A DNA stretch of 64,000 nt. It comes from Membranipora membranacea (lineage: Eukaryota > Bryozoa > Gymnolaemata > Cheilostomatida > Membraniporidae). Where the stretch lies: positions 7,564,001 to 7,628,000 of the forward strand of contig OU612069.1 of NCBI GenBank assembly GCA_914767715.1, in the 5' to 3' direction. Made by a program: the position numbers and the translations under genes. The notes under the pieces were generated by a model that saw only the letters and a program-made list of their open reading frames with translations, did no database searches and was not told where the DNA came from. This document shows, piece by piece, positions 45,201 to 57,584 of the stretch; the stretch's first letter is position 1; each line of letters starts with the position of its first letter.

Positions 45201-48200
45201 CTGACTGGTATAATTGTTATAAATTGTTACTCAATGCATCAAAGACAGATGTAATGACCTCATCCTATTTCGATACTGATTTGATTTTCTCAAACTTATT
45301 TTTCAGGGCATGATCTTCAAGCGGTCTGACAAACTGAAACATAAATCAGTTTGAGAAAAATGAGATAAAAGTATGAAATTTAAATCCAATGTCAATGAGA
45401 TTGAACGAAACCTAACCCAATCAGAGCAAGCTTTGAGAGAAATCGTAAGTTTTTGAATGGAACGTTAGCTGCAGTCGTGTAAGCAGGGTAAATAAAACCG
45501 AAGATTGAATATTCCACTCCATTTCCTTGTTTCCCTAATTGATATTTTTAAAAGAGATGCTTAAACATCAGGAATCTAAATTGGCATAAACCTGAGACAA
45601 GACAAAGGCATATCAATTCCACCATCAAGTGGTTCCATTATTTATACCTCTCAACAGTTTTAAAATGTATATAAGTGATGATGAAATAATAGTTTGAATT
45701 AAGGTTGTATCCCTAACCATGTGGATTCATATTTCGCGGGTTGATCTGTGGCTGTTATTTGAGATTACTGTAATGTTGTAAGTGAGCACACCTAATTGAG
45801 CAGTTGAAGGCGATAATTTGGCTTTTATTCAAATTGTTAGCCTGCTATATGTTCATAACCTTTGTTTGGGATACCACCATGGTTAAGATAAGTGTGTATA
45901 CATATTCAGTTCTAATTTATATCATATCGAAAACTTGTTGTAATAAATTGATACTTAATGCATCAACGACAGATTTTATGGCCTTGTCCTATTTCGATAT
46001 TGATTTGAATTTCTCAAATTTTTTTTCAGTGAATGTCCTTCAAGCAGTCTGAAAAACTAAAACATAAAGCAATTTGGAGGAAAGTGAGATAAACGTATGA
46101 AATTTAAATCCAATGTCAATGAGATTGAACGTAACCTAACCCAATCAGAGCAAACTTTGAGAGAAATCGTAAGTTATGAATGGAACGTAAGCTGCAGTCG
46201 TGTAGGCAGGGTAAATAAAACCAAAGATTGAATATTCCACTCTAATTCCTTATTGCTCTAATAAATATAGTTGAAGTAGTCCTAAGAGTCGATAACAGAT
46301 GTTTAAACATCATGAATCTAAATTGACATAAACCTGAGACAAGACAAATGTATATCGATTCCACCATCAAGTGGTACCATTAATTATACCTCTGAACAGT
46401 TTTAAAATGTATATAAGGGATGATGAAATAATAGCTGAATTAAGGTTGTATCCCTAACCATGTGGTTTCAAAATTCTTAGGTGGACCCAGTTTTTGAGAT
46501 TAATGTAATGTTGTAAGTCCGGAAACCTAATTCAGCCAGTTGAATGCGAGAAATTGGCTTTCATTCAAATCGTGTAGCTTGCTGTATTGTCATAACTTTT
46601 GTGTGTGATGCTACCATGGTTATGATAATTGTGTATACATTTTTCGTTTTTTATTAGGATATATTTTCTTATTTACGTGTTCTGCGGCTAGCTGTGTACC
46701 AAACCTGTTTCTCGGTTTGAACCTAACTTTGAGAAGCCTAGGTGATGACAGTGATATATTGAGTTGTTTCTTCTAAAATCTTTCATTCAAGTAAGATTTT
46801 GCAGAGAGCAAGTGTCGTTATAAATGACTTCTTAATTTTTGTGATGTTTCTATTACGTCCTCTCAAGCAAAGTTTTATTTGTTTTACTCTTTCACTTGAG
46901 CTTTTAAGCAGGCAAATTGAGAGTAGCCACATCTTTGCGTCTTGATCTTAAATATATTTCACAGAGCAAGAAGGTCCTAATTCATAATAAAAAAGCTATA
47001 ATCAATAATTTGGCTTGCGCCATAAACAGAATCAAATTTATCCCTGTTGTCAGGGGAACACCACGGCCACTTGGATTTAATAAAAAATTGAAAAGTAATA
47101 AATGTATTACAGAATAGGTGCTCAATTAGTCTGTGTCGCAATTTCTTACAATTCAGATGTTTCTGTCTAGTGACAAGCAATGTATTATAAGTAACACCAA
47201 GCAATACTTAATAACTCTGTCGAGGTATGTAGGCCTATTACCATACAATACAATTCATTTAATATATGTGTGTTACCCACTCATTACGAAGTGCAGTGAA
47301 GTGAAAAAGGTATGTTTGTCATCTAACATGTCAGCTCTTTGTTGTTTGATCTCAATCAAAATTTGAATGCAGTACATGCTTGGCACTTTTACTCTGAATA
47401 ATATAAGAAAATATGACTGTGTATACAGAAGCTTACTATATCAGCCGAATGATTACTGAAAATAACACGAAGGCTCTCAAAAATGATTGATCCTACTAAT
47501 CTGTGACTTCCACTTCTACAAAGACAGCCAGAGCTTGACAGTTGTATCATCACAAAATGCAGCGGTGTTTCTTATATCAATTAGTCATTGATATACAGGC
47601 AGCTGAATAGGGTGCTATATTGTGGATTTAAGGTTGATTGTATGATGAGACAGATCTTGACGAAAAACTTCCTGAGAAATTTATCCCCCTTGGTTTACAA
47701 GATTGTGCCAATTTTCTACCTCAACAGGTATTTTTCAATTAATCCTTATTAATAAATGTTTTATTGGGCTTCGTGAAATATTAAGAGAATGAAAACAGGA
47801 TTAACATGGAATCACTGGTTGCCAAGAAATTCGCATGTGAAGAGTTTTCATGCAAAAGTTTACAAGATCACTTTGCAGTGAGGGTAAGCCAACGACTGAC
47901 TGAGTACTAAATTGTGAGTTACTTGCAACAGGGTCAACTGGTACCAAGTTGCAGTACACCTCCCATCTCTACAAATTCAATAAAGATTTAGCTCGATTTG
48001 ATTTTGATTCAGGCATGAACTGATTTTGGCCGACAACTGTAATGTAAAATGATGAGTTATTGGTTTTTTTTGAGATATCACTTTTGTTGTGGCAGCTCAT
48101 GCCTGCCCATTTAATTGTTGATTGTTTTATTCCTTTGATAATTTTCAAATCAAGTTTTACCTAAAACACGCCTTCAAGACCCAGTAAATTTATTAATTTG

Positions 48201-51200
48201 TAGGGCCCCGTTGGAGGGAGGGGGGGGGGCTTACAGCGCCTCTGTCAAACCAAAAAAGCTTTATCTCTTTCACCCTAGAGTTTATTTGGTGTTCCACCGC
48301 GTTGCACAGGATAGTCAGTGATGACAGGATCACATCTGAAAGCTAAAAATCCCTCCTGATTTGGAAGCCCTAACCTGAGCAACCCTGATTATCACAATAA
48401 ACAACATTTTAAATGATTTATATTTAGATATGTTTATAATCTTAGCAATCTAAGAAGTTGTACCCATTTGGTATTTTCTTAGAAAATAGTAATTGATAGA
48501 TCATTGAACTGAGGAAGTTCTAAGTTGAATTCCTTGTTGAAAAGGATGTCAAATAACTCTATTTTAGTAAAAAGAGTTTTCGTACTTGATAGTTATCGGC
48601 TAAATTGTAGTAATTGCTACGGGATAATACACCCTAGGCATTTGTACTTTTGAACTTAATATAACTAAGTGGTGTTGGAAATCTCAGATTATCTTAATCT
48701 TTACCAGAAAGTCATGACGTAATGGAATCATTTGCCCATAATCAAGTTATTGATGTTGCTAAACTGGTTTGGCAGATCAAGCAATATTTATCAAGCTGGT
48801 CTACATTGCCATACAGAGCAGCACCAACCTTCCTTGGACTAATTAACAACAGTCCAAGGCTGTGAATATCATCCATAAACACTATTGATTTGATGACTGC
48901 TGGCCTGATTCATACCTGGGGTGTATTGCTATGTAGGCGAATTGAGCTTTTCAATCCAAGAATATTTCTTGCCAAAGTTATTGTTATTATTATAATTACC
49001 AAATTAGGTAAATTCGCGACCTTGGTATATATATTAGATAATCAATAAATAATCAATGGAAATCCCATTTTCATTGGGAAATCCAACTGAATCCAACTTG
49101 AATTCAAGTTGTCTCCCTATTACCGATGAGGAGATAATTCTAAGTTTCATGTCAATATCATCGAAAAACCGTATACCTAATCATAAAGTCTATTCAGTTG
49201 GGTTTCCCCATGAAAATGATTATAATTAATGATTATTTAATATAGATACCAAGGTCGCGAAGTTACCTATTATAGATTCACTTAGTTGTTTTTATAAATA
49301 CAGGATATTTAAGTGAGAGTTGTGGAGTGAAAGTCATCACACATATTTTCCTGAATTAATATAACAAAATATATTATTGTGATAAAATTATTGTTATTAA
49401 AGTACTGTACAACCATCGGTTAGAAACTGTGTCGTTTGCTTATTTAAGCCTGCATAGCAAGAATAAGTACAATTTTTAACAGCCTGGTAAGAGCGCTTGA
49501 ATTTGTAAGAACAGAATTCCTAATTTGGCAATACGTGGGCGTAGACTTGTGATACAGATAGTAGTTTGAACTTGATCTGTGCTGCTCAAAATTACTTATT
49601 ATTATTATGATTTATTATGATATTAATTGTTTATTTGAGCCAATTGTTACATATTGAATGAAATTATTTACAGTTACAGAGACAATGAGCCAGCCTGCCA
49701 GCTTGTCCGACAATCAACAAAACTAATCAGGTGTTAACTGTTGACTGTTGACTGTGACAATAATTAATTTCCCTTTTTGTTTGCGGTATATACTTTTGAG
49801 AAATAAACTGCTTTATTTCATCAAATTAAGAAGGTATAGCCTCATATCTAACTGTGCATTAATACAATGCTAAGTCGTTGATTTTTATTTTTAAACACCC
49901 ACCAGAGGTGTGGGGCTGATGGGATTCCAAACTGTCCACCTGTGTCCATGTGTCCTTTGCCCATCTGTTGGACATATTTGACGGGACAACCTGTACTGAA
50001 AAGGCATAAGCAGATGGAAACTTTGTTTTAATGGCCAGACAGTTTTATCTGGACGGATAGACCAAATTTTTTGGCTAATTTTTATCAGCTCAATGACCTC
50101 CTCCCACTTGCTCTAAATGAAATAACATTGGCAGCAGAGCGATTTTGGACTGATCAATTTAACAAGCCACCTGGGAAAGAGGTATGGGTTGGGTATACCA
50201 TGGATTGGCTACATTTTTTTATAGAAGCAGAGGGGCAACAACAAATAACATAGTATACCACCTGTATTATTGAACCTTATCGGAACAGACCTAAATAGAC
50301 CTAGATGAACATGCATGCAATGGCTGGTTTATGCCAATAAGTAAATATTAAAAAACCGCTCAATTCATCCTTATATTAACTAATATGGCACTTATATGTA
50401 CTTCTTGTGACTCGCCTATTAAGACAATAATAGGGGAATGAGTGACAAAACAGCAGACTGATCAGTTAAAACATTCCTCCTTCTCTAGCTCACATTTTGT
50501 GAGACTCACTTCTTTTTGCAATCATTGATTTATGTTTCATATATTGCCAATGCAACGTCAATCGAACCAAGTCACAATTTATTAAAGCAGTCTTTTTGAA
50601 ACCAGTCTTTGATTTGGCCAAACACTTATTTTCTCTTGACATACTCATTTGAGAACAATCTACTGCAGCCTGTCTAGCAATCCTGTATAAGAAGAGGAAT
50701 TTGTGATACTGTTGAGATAGTTGAATACTAGATGCATAAAAATGACAAAAAGAGAAGGTAATGTTAATTTTAAAATGTCCAGTTATGTCTTTTTTCTTTA
50801 CATGAGAGCTCCAATTCAGAGTCGATCAATGAAACTTAATAGATGACCAATTTTGAATTGTGTGCATGATAAACATTATTGCTAATATTGTTAAATTGTT
50901 AGTAGTGAATCGTAATATAATTGCATATGTATGTGCTTTTATTATCCTTACGCCTAATTAAACCGATGATGCGACAACTAAATCATTTGCACTAAAAACC
51001 GGAGTTCCCAATTTTAAGTTTTCCTCAAAGGAAAATTATTGTAATGGGGTCAGACCATTGTTTTCCTGACCTCTTTTTAGGGAAGCGCATCTCGCTTACT
51101 CAAAGTTACTACTGTTGCAAGCATCTGACTCACATGTATGTTTCAGATATTCATAGGTATTTGTAGTGATGCAAGTTACGTTCAATCTATAATTGCTTAC

Positions 51201-51796
51201 AAAAAAATATAGACTTATTATGTAAATATAAATGCTTAATTAAACTTGTTTTCTAGTGATGCATGCCATGCGATTTAACTTATCAATCCATAGTGACATT
51301 TCACTCCATCCATAAAAAATGTGGAATATTCACTACCCTTAGCTTCTGACTAGTATAATTTTCATGCGTTGCTACTCAATGCATCAAAGATAGATGTTAT
51401 GACAGTCTCATATTTTGATTTTGAGTTGATTTTCTCTAACTAATTTTTTAAGGCATGTTGTCCTTAAACATTCTGATAAACTTAATTATTTAGGATTAAT
51501 TTTACTTAAAAATACGGCTTCAAATCCCATGTCAATTAGAATAAACAAATCCTAACCCAGTCATAGCAAACATAAAGAGAAATCACCATACTCAGAAGGA
51601 ACAAACTAATTGTAAAAAAAGTCTGATATACTACTGTTGCAAGCATCTGACTCACCTGTCTGGAAGGCTGGTCAAGCCACAGTTAATCGCATATATACAC
51701 TTCAATGATGGAATTTCCCCCAATCCTGCAGGTAATGTCTGTAGGCTATTATTGATACTAACATGCAAGAACTCCAGTCTTGGCAGTTTGCAGATG
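33033..51796 (-). CDS. LRR-Roc-COR-caspase fusion protein (5' end not found)
   Basis: Ten minus-strand exons join in phase: 51796-51656, 42691-42551, 37527-35606, 35451-35377, 35307-35108, 34909-34748, 34540-34303, 34075-33899, 33642-33533, 33264-33033. The last may instead run to a TGA at 32998-33000. Domain order: leucine-rich repeats; Roc GTPase with P-loop GKTKAGKTS (37260-37286), DLGGHE and THGD; COR-like region; short linker; caspase p20 with RSGSEHD, SHGDEG and QACAG; p10 with RNPGVGSPF and KLYLLPG. LRR-Roc-COR proteins are known Roco family switches and caspases are Cys proteases of cell death and inflammation. A direct sensor-switch-protease role is inferred. No start codon, death-fold domain, signal peptide or kinase domain seen; more LRR exons probably lie upstream. 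Confidence 0.82.
33533..33642 (-). CDS. Caspase p10 exon
   Basis: Acceptor TCTATTGTAG, donor GAAATA|GTAAGT; phase 1 to 0. AAPRNPGVGSPFIRALVATL corresponds to the family's SWRNPxxGSWFIQAL block and keeps the Arg that helps form the S1 pocket. Confidence 0.8.
33899..34075 (-). CDS. Caspase inter-subunit linker exon
   Basis: Acceptor TTTCAAAAAG, donor TTTGATT|GTGAGT; phase 1 to 1. Starts just after the catalytic Cys loop, continues through a Ser/Thr/Asp-rich linker (DFEVDNDTQD, candidate Asp processing sites), then enters p10 with SDMIIMQSSFD, like the ADFLIAYST strand of caspases. Confidence 0.78.
34303..34540 (-). CDS. Caspase p20 exon with catalytic His and Cys
   Basis: Acceptor TTTTACTAG, donor GCTGGCA|GTAAGT; phase 0 to 1. 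Contains SHGDEG (34427-34444) with the catalytic His and IIQACAG (34304-34324) with the catalytic Cys. Animal caspases usually read QACRG or QACQG; here the residue after Cys is Ala. All main catalytic residues are present. Confidence 0.88.
34748..34909 (-). CDS. Caspase p20 N-terminal exon
   Basis: Acceptor TTATTTTCAG, donor GCAAGG|GTAAGC; 54 codons, phase 0 to 0. YQMTECRGRALIVSNDYN then RSGSEHD and LDKLGFVTV, the start of a caspase p20 with the Arg of the S1 pocket. Confidence 0.85.
35108..35307 (-). CDS. Linker exon between COR region and caspase
   Basis: Acceptor GAAAACAG, donor AGCCAG|GTTTAT; phase 1 to 0. Pro- and acidic-rich (KPDPPPVLTADDPGQSIPE), with a possible helix SEVQDVVEIMKRRQ. 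No CARD or death domain recognised. Confidence 0.68.
35377..35451 (-). CDS. Short exon after COR region
   Basis: Acceptor TTTCAAACAG, donor GGATCAG|GTCAGT; phase 1 to 1, 25 codons: LKISEEGVRILDDYIRREE. Confidence 0.68.
35606..37527 (-). CDS. Large exon: last LRRs, Roc GTPase and COR
   Basis: Acceptor TTTTAAACAG, donor TATCCAT|GTAAGT; 1,922 nt, phase 2 to 1. Two LRRs (LGQLAKLKVLDIRENRSLSS; SIPESIFNISTLTTF) are followed by a short helical link. Then comes the Roc domain: G1 GKTKAGKTS (37260-37286), G3 DLGGHE (37107-37124), G4-like LTHGD. The COR-like part includes IPGSWYEVLNKL and SVTEFIQRF. Near the end is a Cys-containing stretch (CSHCLL ... CPCD). Most of the protein's switch module sits in this one exon, unlike the finely split caspase and LRR parts. 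Confidence 0.88.
37528..42550. repeat. Intron: first tandem-duplication unit
   Basis: Contains blocks shared with later units: about 37794-37880 with 47888-47975 and 55793-55885; 38090-38390 with 48185-48430 and 56090-56193; 41353-41410 with 53241-53293; 41450-41560 with 49930-50060; 41870-41930 with 50290-50335. G-runs sit at 38168-38181. No further exon recognised. Confidence 0.65.
40662..40860. repeat. Segment inverted relative to its paralogue at about 53060-53250
   Basis: GTGAGGCAC ... AATTGTGGGCAACAAACGTC here matches the complement of the block ending at 53250. Similarity continues through TCATTGATTTTC and GATCGGATTTTGAGTTTGAA. A direct-orientation GTGCCTCAC occurs at about 41353. Confidence 0.5.
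42551..42691 (-). CDS. Symmetric LRR exon (unit 1)
   Basis: 141 nt, acceptor CTCCTCCACAG, donor AACAG|GTGAGT; phase 2 to 2, exactly 47 codons. It encodes two leucine-rich repeats (LPGLESLDVRHN; LGQIQSLNTIEAWGCGLTSL). It joins in frame both to the 37527 exon and to its paralogue at 51656-51796. Confidence 0.85.
43085..43200 (-). mobile_element. Degenerate tRNA-like/SINE fragment
   Basis: GTTTGTAGGCAGGTTAGAGCACAT and AAACCCATGACCGTCAATGC recall the SINE body and B-box region of 2134-2274, but A-box and hairpin are eroded. A paralogous copy lies at about 62930-63010. Confidence 0.4.
49017..49267. mobile_element. MITE with long terminal inverted repeats
   Basis: 251 bp, with inverted repeats of about 80 bp beginning GGTAAATTCGCGACCTTGG (left) and, complemented, GGTAACTTCGCGACCTTGG (right). 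TA dinucleotides flank both ends (49015-49016, 49268-49269), as in Tc1/mariner-type insertions. No coding capacity. The paralogous site near 53690 lacks it. Confidence 0.75.
51656..51796 (-). CDS. Symmetric LRR exon (unit 2)
   Basis: 141 nt, donor GACAG|GTGAGT; phase 2 to 2, 47 codons. Two LRRs (LPRLEFLHVSIN; LGEIPSLKCIYAINCGLTSL). Paralogue of 42551-42691; flanking intron sequence is also duplicated on both sides. Confidence 0.83.
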
Positions 51797-54700
51797 CTGT
51801 GGTGGATAAATAACAGAGTGTTAAAATACCATGCAGTACTGCTTGTCAGTTGATGGAGCAAACACAATCGAGCAACAAATTCGATTCATGAGAGAAAGTT
51901 CTAGACTGATCAATTACCCAGGAAGAATTGTACCTATCATATTTAGATTTTGCTGTCTGAATAGATTTTGATAAGTATCGGATGAGATAATAGTGACCAT
52001 AAATCAATTGAATTGCAATCTGACGTTTCAGATATGAATAAGTATTTATAGTGATGCAAGTTATTTGATTCAATTTATCAATTGATAGTGACATTTCACT
52101 CCATCCATAAAAAAGTATGGAACATTGACTAGCCTTTGCTTCTGACTGGTCTATTTGTATTAACTTGTTACTCAATGCATCAAAGACAGATGATTTGACC
52201 TCGTCCTATTTCGATATTGATTTCATTTTCTCGAACTCATTTTTCAGGGCATGTCCTTCAAGCAGTCTAAAAAACTAAAACCTAAAGCAATTTGAGAAAA
52301 ATGAGATCAATGTATGAATTTAAATCCAATTTCAATGAGATTGAACGAAACCTAACCCATCAAGAACAAACTTTGGGAGACTTTGTGAGTTTTTGAATGG
52401 AACGTTAGCTGCAGTCGTGTAGGCAGGGTAAATAAAACCAAAGATTGAATACATTCAATACTCATAATCTGATATTATTTTAAGTGATGTCATGTTAGAA
52501 GACAAGACTACAGGTTCACATCAAATCTTCAGTCTGATATTAATACTGTATCATTGTATTGTGCTTAGTGTGAGGCCTCCATACAATTCAATGCTTTTCA
52601 TTGTTTCAACCTTTGGTAAACAAGGAATCCTTTATATTCTGTGCCTGATTCTTTTCAATAGAGGATAAATGTAGCCTGTCAGCTTGAATCCAAAGTTTAT
52701 ATGAGAAAACTAAGAATAAATTTTAAGAAATGCTGCATTAAATGAAGGGAAAATAGGATAGAGTGACCTTATGATTCATCTATTGGCAACGTCACAACGA
52801 GGTCACACAAAAATTTTGACGCTTCTAGCATTTGTAGTAGTGCATTTTAATTGAGTCATCTGGTTGATAAAAGATAATTTTTTGCCAATATTTCATCATA
52901 TTTTATGAAATTCATGATTTGATGCATTCAATTCGTGGATTACATAGTAATTAAACCACCAAGCCTGGACAATAACTTTCATTCATTTTCTGATGGTTTC
53001 TGCATCAAATTTAAAGAAGGAGGGGGAGATAAAGAGGAAACCATATAAGTCACTGAGAAGCAGAAATAACATCAAGTTGATAACAAGATGCTGCTGTTTG
53101 TAAAGCAATTTTGAAACTCGAAATCCGAACAAAATTGATTAAGTTATGAACATAAAACTTGAATTGTTGACAGTAAATCAATGATAATATCATTGCCTAC
53201 TACACAATCCAATGACGTTGCGTTGCCCACAATTGAGTGCCTCACTTCAGCTGTATGTAGTGGCCTGTCTAGGTTTATAATTAAGTCCATGGGTGCAATT
53301 GATTATGTTAAAAAAATTAATGAAAATTTGTTATCATATTTCAAGTAAGGTGCAATAATCTAATATTTACCCTAAAATATACAGCCTATATCTTGCTCAG
53401 AAAATTGGTCACAGCTTTAGAGTGTCACAATACACAAATTAGTAATATTTACTTCTAAACTTATCCGTGATAATCTATAATCATTTAGTTGAGGGACAAA
53501 AAATCAAGCTGCTAGATACTCTGTTATCACTCATCTCGCAAATACAAATCTTCTGGAAAAAAGTGTAGTTATCTTTACCAGTAGGGGATGATCTAATGAC
53601 GTGATTTGCCGAACAATCAAGTAGGGTTATTGAGATTTTAAATTTCGGAATATTTTTCCATAAAGTAATTGTTATTATTATAATTACCTAACTATGGATG
53701 TAATTACTTCTTTTCATAAGAATAATACGGAATCTTCAGGTGGGAGATGTGTTATGAAAGTCAACAAAAGTATTTTAATATAGCAAAAAATATTATTGTG
53801 ATATGGTTATTAGAGTATTTTGAGCAATCGTAGGGGTGCCAGTTAGAAGATGTTTCTTTGCCGATTTAAGCCTGCATTACAAGACTAAAATCCATTTTTT
53901 ACAGCATAATTGGAGCAATTGAATTTGTAAGAAGATAATTCCTAATTAAGCGATATGTTGGTGTAGACTTGTGAAACAGATAGTGGTGTGAACTTGATCA
54001 GTGCTGCCAAAAAAAAGAATTTATAGTGACATTCATCGTATATATGTAGCAAATTTAATTATTCTCAGTAGCGAGCCTGTCTGCCAGCATGTCTGACAAT
54101 CAACAAAACCAATAAATTGGTAAAACCTGTGAAAATTATTACACAGGGTAAATTAGTCCAAAGATTGAATATTGTGCTCCATTTCCTTATTGCTCCAATG
54201 AATATATTTAAAATAGTCCTAAGAGGGATAAAAAATGCTTAAACATCCTAAATCTAATTTGACTTAAAACTGTCACAAGGCAAAGGCATATCAATTTCAT
54301 CATCAAGCGGTACCGTAATTTATATCTTGAACAGTTTTCAAATGTATATAAGTGATGATGTAATAATTGTTTGAAATAAGGTTGTATCCCTAACCATGTG
54401 GATTTTTATTTCTTGGGTGGCTCTGAGGCTGTTATTTGTGATTACTGTAATGTTCTAAGTGCGCACACCTACTTCAACATGTTGAAGGCAAGAATCTGGC
54501 TTTTATTCAAATTGTGTAGCTTGCTGTATGATCCTAACCTCTGTATGTGATACTACCATGGTTATGATGATTGTGTATACCTTTTGGTTTCTTATTTGTA
54601 TATATTTTTTTGTTTACGTTTTCTGCAGCTAGCTGCCTACCAAATCTGTTTCTCGGTTTGTACCTAACTTTGAGAAGCCTAGGTGATGACTGTGAGATAT

Positions 54701-56193
54701 AGAGTAGTTTCTTCTAAATTCTTTCATTCAACTAAGATTCAGCAGAGAGCAAGTGTCGTTATAAATGACATTAATATTTGTTATGTTTTTATTACGTCCT
54801 CTCAAGCAAAGTTTTACTTGTTTTACTCTTTCACTTTCACTTGAGCTTTACTTATGTTATTCTTTCACTTGAGCTTTTGAGCAGGAAATCTGAGAGTAGC
54901 CACATCTTTGCGTCTTGATCTTGAATATCTTTCACAGAACAAGAAGTTCCTAATTCATAATAAATAAGCTATAATCAATAAATTTGCTTGAGCCATAAAC
55001 AGAAGTCAAAGTTATCCCTGTTGTTAGGGGAACACCACGGCCACTGGGCTTTAATAAAACATTGAAAATCAATAAATCTATTACAGAATAGGTGCTCAAT
55101 TAGTCTGTGTCCCAATCTCTTACAACTCAGATGTTTCTGTCCAGTGACCAACAATGCATTATAACTGACACCAAACAATAATTAATAACTCTGTCAAGGT
55201 ATGTAGGCTTATTACGATACAACACAATTCATTTAATATATATGTGGTACCCAGTCATTACGAAGCGAAGTGAAGTGAACAAGTTATGTTTGTCATCTAA
55301 CATGTCAGCTCTAATATGGCTGTGCATACAAAAGCTTACTGTATCAGTCGAATGATTACTGAAAATAAGCGAAGGCTCTCAAAAAATATTGATCCTACTA
55401 ATCTGTGACTTTACCTTGTACAGAGACAGCTAGAGCTTGATAGTTTTATCATCACTAAATGCAGCGGTGTTTCTTAGATCCATTAATCATTGATATACAG
55501 GCAGCTGAATAGAGTGCTATTTTGTTGATTTAAGGTTGATTGTATGATGAGATAGATCTTGACGATAAACTTCCTGGGAAATTTATCCCACTTGTTTGAC
55601 AAAATTGTGCCCATTTTCTACCTCAACAGGTATTTTTCAATTAATTCTTTTTCATAACTGTCTTACCAGGCTTCGTAAAAAATTAAGAGAATGAAAACAG
55701 AATTAACCTGGAATCACTGGTTGCCAAGAAATTCATATGTGAAGTTTGTTCATGCGAAAGTTTACAAGATCACTTTGCAGTGAAAGTAAGCCAATGACTA
55801 ACTGAGTACTAAATGGTGAGTTCATTACTTGCAACAGGGCCAACTGACACCAAGTGTCACTACAGCTGCTATCCCTACAAATTCAAAAAAAACTTAACTC
55901 GACTTGATTTTTTTCAGGCATGACCTCATATTGGCCGACAACTGAAATGTAAAATGAAAAGTTATTCTATTTTTTCAGTTATTGCTTTTGTTGTGACAGC
56001 TCATGCCCGCCCAACTAATTATTGATTGTCGTATTCGTTTGATAATTTTCTAATCAAGTTTTACCTAAAACATGCCTCAAAGACCCGGTTTATTTATTAA
56101 TTTGTAAGGCCCGTTGGAGGGGAGAGGGGTGGCTTACAGCGCCTCTGTCAATTCAAAAAAGCTTTATCTCTTTAACCCTAGAGTTTATTTGGT
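51797..56193. repeat. Remainder of tandem unit 2 and start of unit 3
   Basis: Blocks: 52050-52440 with 45115-45480; 53815-54030 with 49400-49600; 54140-55630 with 46200-47700; 55793-56193 with 47888-48300 and 37794-38220. Similarity to unit 2 stops at about 56193. No further LRR exon was found here. Confidence 0.6.
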
Positions 56194-56481
56194 TCATTGT
56201 CAGAAGATATCCATAGTGTGGTCATGTTGGTTGTCTAAATGCCAATAATACTGATAAGACTAAGGCAGGAAGTAATTTAATTAAAAATGATTATCTGTTG
56301 CCAGAGACCTTTGGAAATTAATAATGCATCTTTTATACAGCATATCAACACTACTCTGGATCATCAAAATTCTGCTGTGGCTGGCTGGTGGCTTCAATTT
56401 TGGGTGCCTCTGTTGTTTGGTACTTAGGATATGTATAATTGAAAACTTTCAACCATATCAAAATCAGCTGAAAATAGTCAA

Positions 56482-56595
56482 AATCAAAGACGGCAGCCCC
56501 CAGGCCAAGAAGCAGAATCTCAGTAGATGATGATTTTGATGAGATTATGAATGACAGTGACAGTGAAGTAGATTCTTCTGGATCAGATGATGAAG
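56482..56595 (+). pseudogene. piggyBac N-terminal acidic exon
   Basis: Donor GATGAAG|GTGAGT, phase 1. Contains DDDFDEIMNDSDSEVDSS, the acidic lead typical of piggyBac-derived proteins. Its start is uncertain: an in-frame TAG lies just upstream. Confidence 0.5.
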
Positions 56596-56980
56596 GTGAG
56601 TTGTTACTCATTTCATTTTGGAAGTTTTTATCAAACTAGCATTCTTTACAGCCAAGATACAGCCTGTGAAGAGGGTGTCTCAAAAATCAGATTTATTTTG
56701 TTGATTTATTGGTGTCAATGTAAACAACACTCACAGCCCTCACCTCCTACCTCAGTGACAACCTAAATATATAACGCCCATGCTAAACTGTCAGACCATC
56801 ATTCTGGTGTATTGTAACTGACCATGAGTACCTTTTTTCTGTACATTAGATATCTTAGAAAATGATGGGATTCCCAAGATTTGATGATGCATTGAGTCAG
56901 TTGAGTCATACTTGTGTGACTCACTAGGCTTACTAGGACTTGTCTCTAAATGCATTCATTTGTATATTATTTTGTTTTAG

Positions 56981-57151
56981 ACAGTGATCCAAATTACATA
57001 GATGCTACTGGTGACTCAGATAATGAAAGTAGAGTGGGAGATGGCCCAGGGAGTGATGCTGGAGAAGGTAGTGATGGTGCAGGTAGTGAACCAGGTCACA
57101 TTGGCAGAGATATGATTGATCAACAACTATCATCTGAAGAGGAGGAACCAG
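56981..57151 (+). pseudogene. piggyBac acidic exon
   Basis: Acceptor TTTGTTTTAG, donor GAACCAG|GTATGT; 57 codons, phase 1 to 1. Acidic and Gly-rich: DSDPNYIDATGDSDNESRV, DGAGSEPG, LSSEEEEP. Confidence 0.6.
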
Positions 57152-57413
57152 GTATGTTCACCGTGCTAATTATGTCCAATGTGATATAGATATATACACA
57201 TATATATGAAATATATATACTCCATTACGGTTGTGGCGTTTATTTTATAAAAAGCCTTCTATCGCTAGACTTACATGCGTCAGATAGAGTTGTTTATTGA
57301 AACATGCGAGCCATTGAGACATGAATGTTTATATGAACACTGGTGCAAGGGTTACAGGTTATAGCCTCACTTCATGCATAGGCCTATAATATGAACTATT
57401 TTTGCTTGAATAG

Positions 57414-57584
57414 AACCCGCTGGTAGGGGACGTGGTGGTAGGGGACGTGGTGGTCGAGGTGTTCGTGGTGGTCGAGGTGTTCGTGGTGCTGCTGGTAGAG
57501 GTGCTGGTGTTAGAGGTGCTTATGGTCGTGTACGGGGTCGGAGAGGACGTGGTCCTGGTGTGAGACGGAATAGACCTGATGGAG
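57414..57584 (+). pseudogene. RG-rich (GAR-like) exon of the piggyBac element
   Basis: Acceptor TGCTTGAATAG, donor GATGGAG|GTATGA; 57 codons, phase 1 to 1. Nearly all Gly/Arg/Ala/Val, with RGRGGRGRGGRGVRGG-type repeats, like the glycine-arginine-rich domains of nucleolar RNA-binding proteins. Exactly the same length and phase as the preceding exon. Confidence 0.65.

Larger units (their letters stand above)
42692..51655. repeat. Intron: remainder of unit 1 and first part of unit 2
   Basis: 42700-42840 matches 51800-51960. 42960-44050 matches 62920-63790. 45115-45480 matches 52050-52440, and in part 45940-46210 and 51260-51500. 46200-47700 matches 54140-55630. Unit 2 starts at about 47.8 kb. 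No exon recognised between the two LRR exons. Confidence 0.65.
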
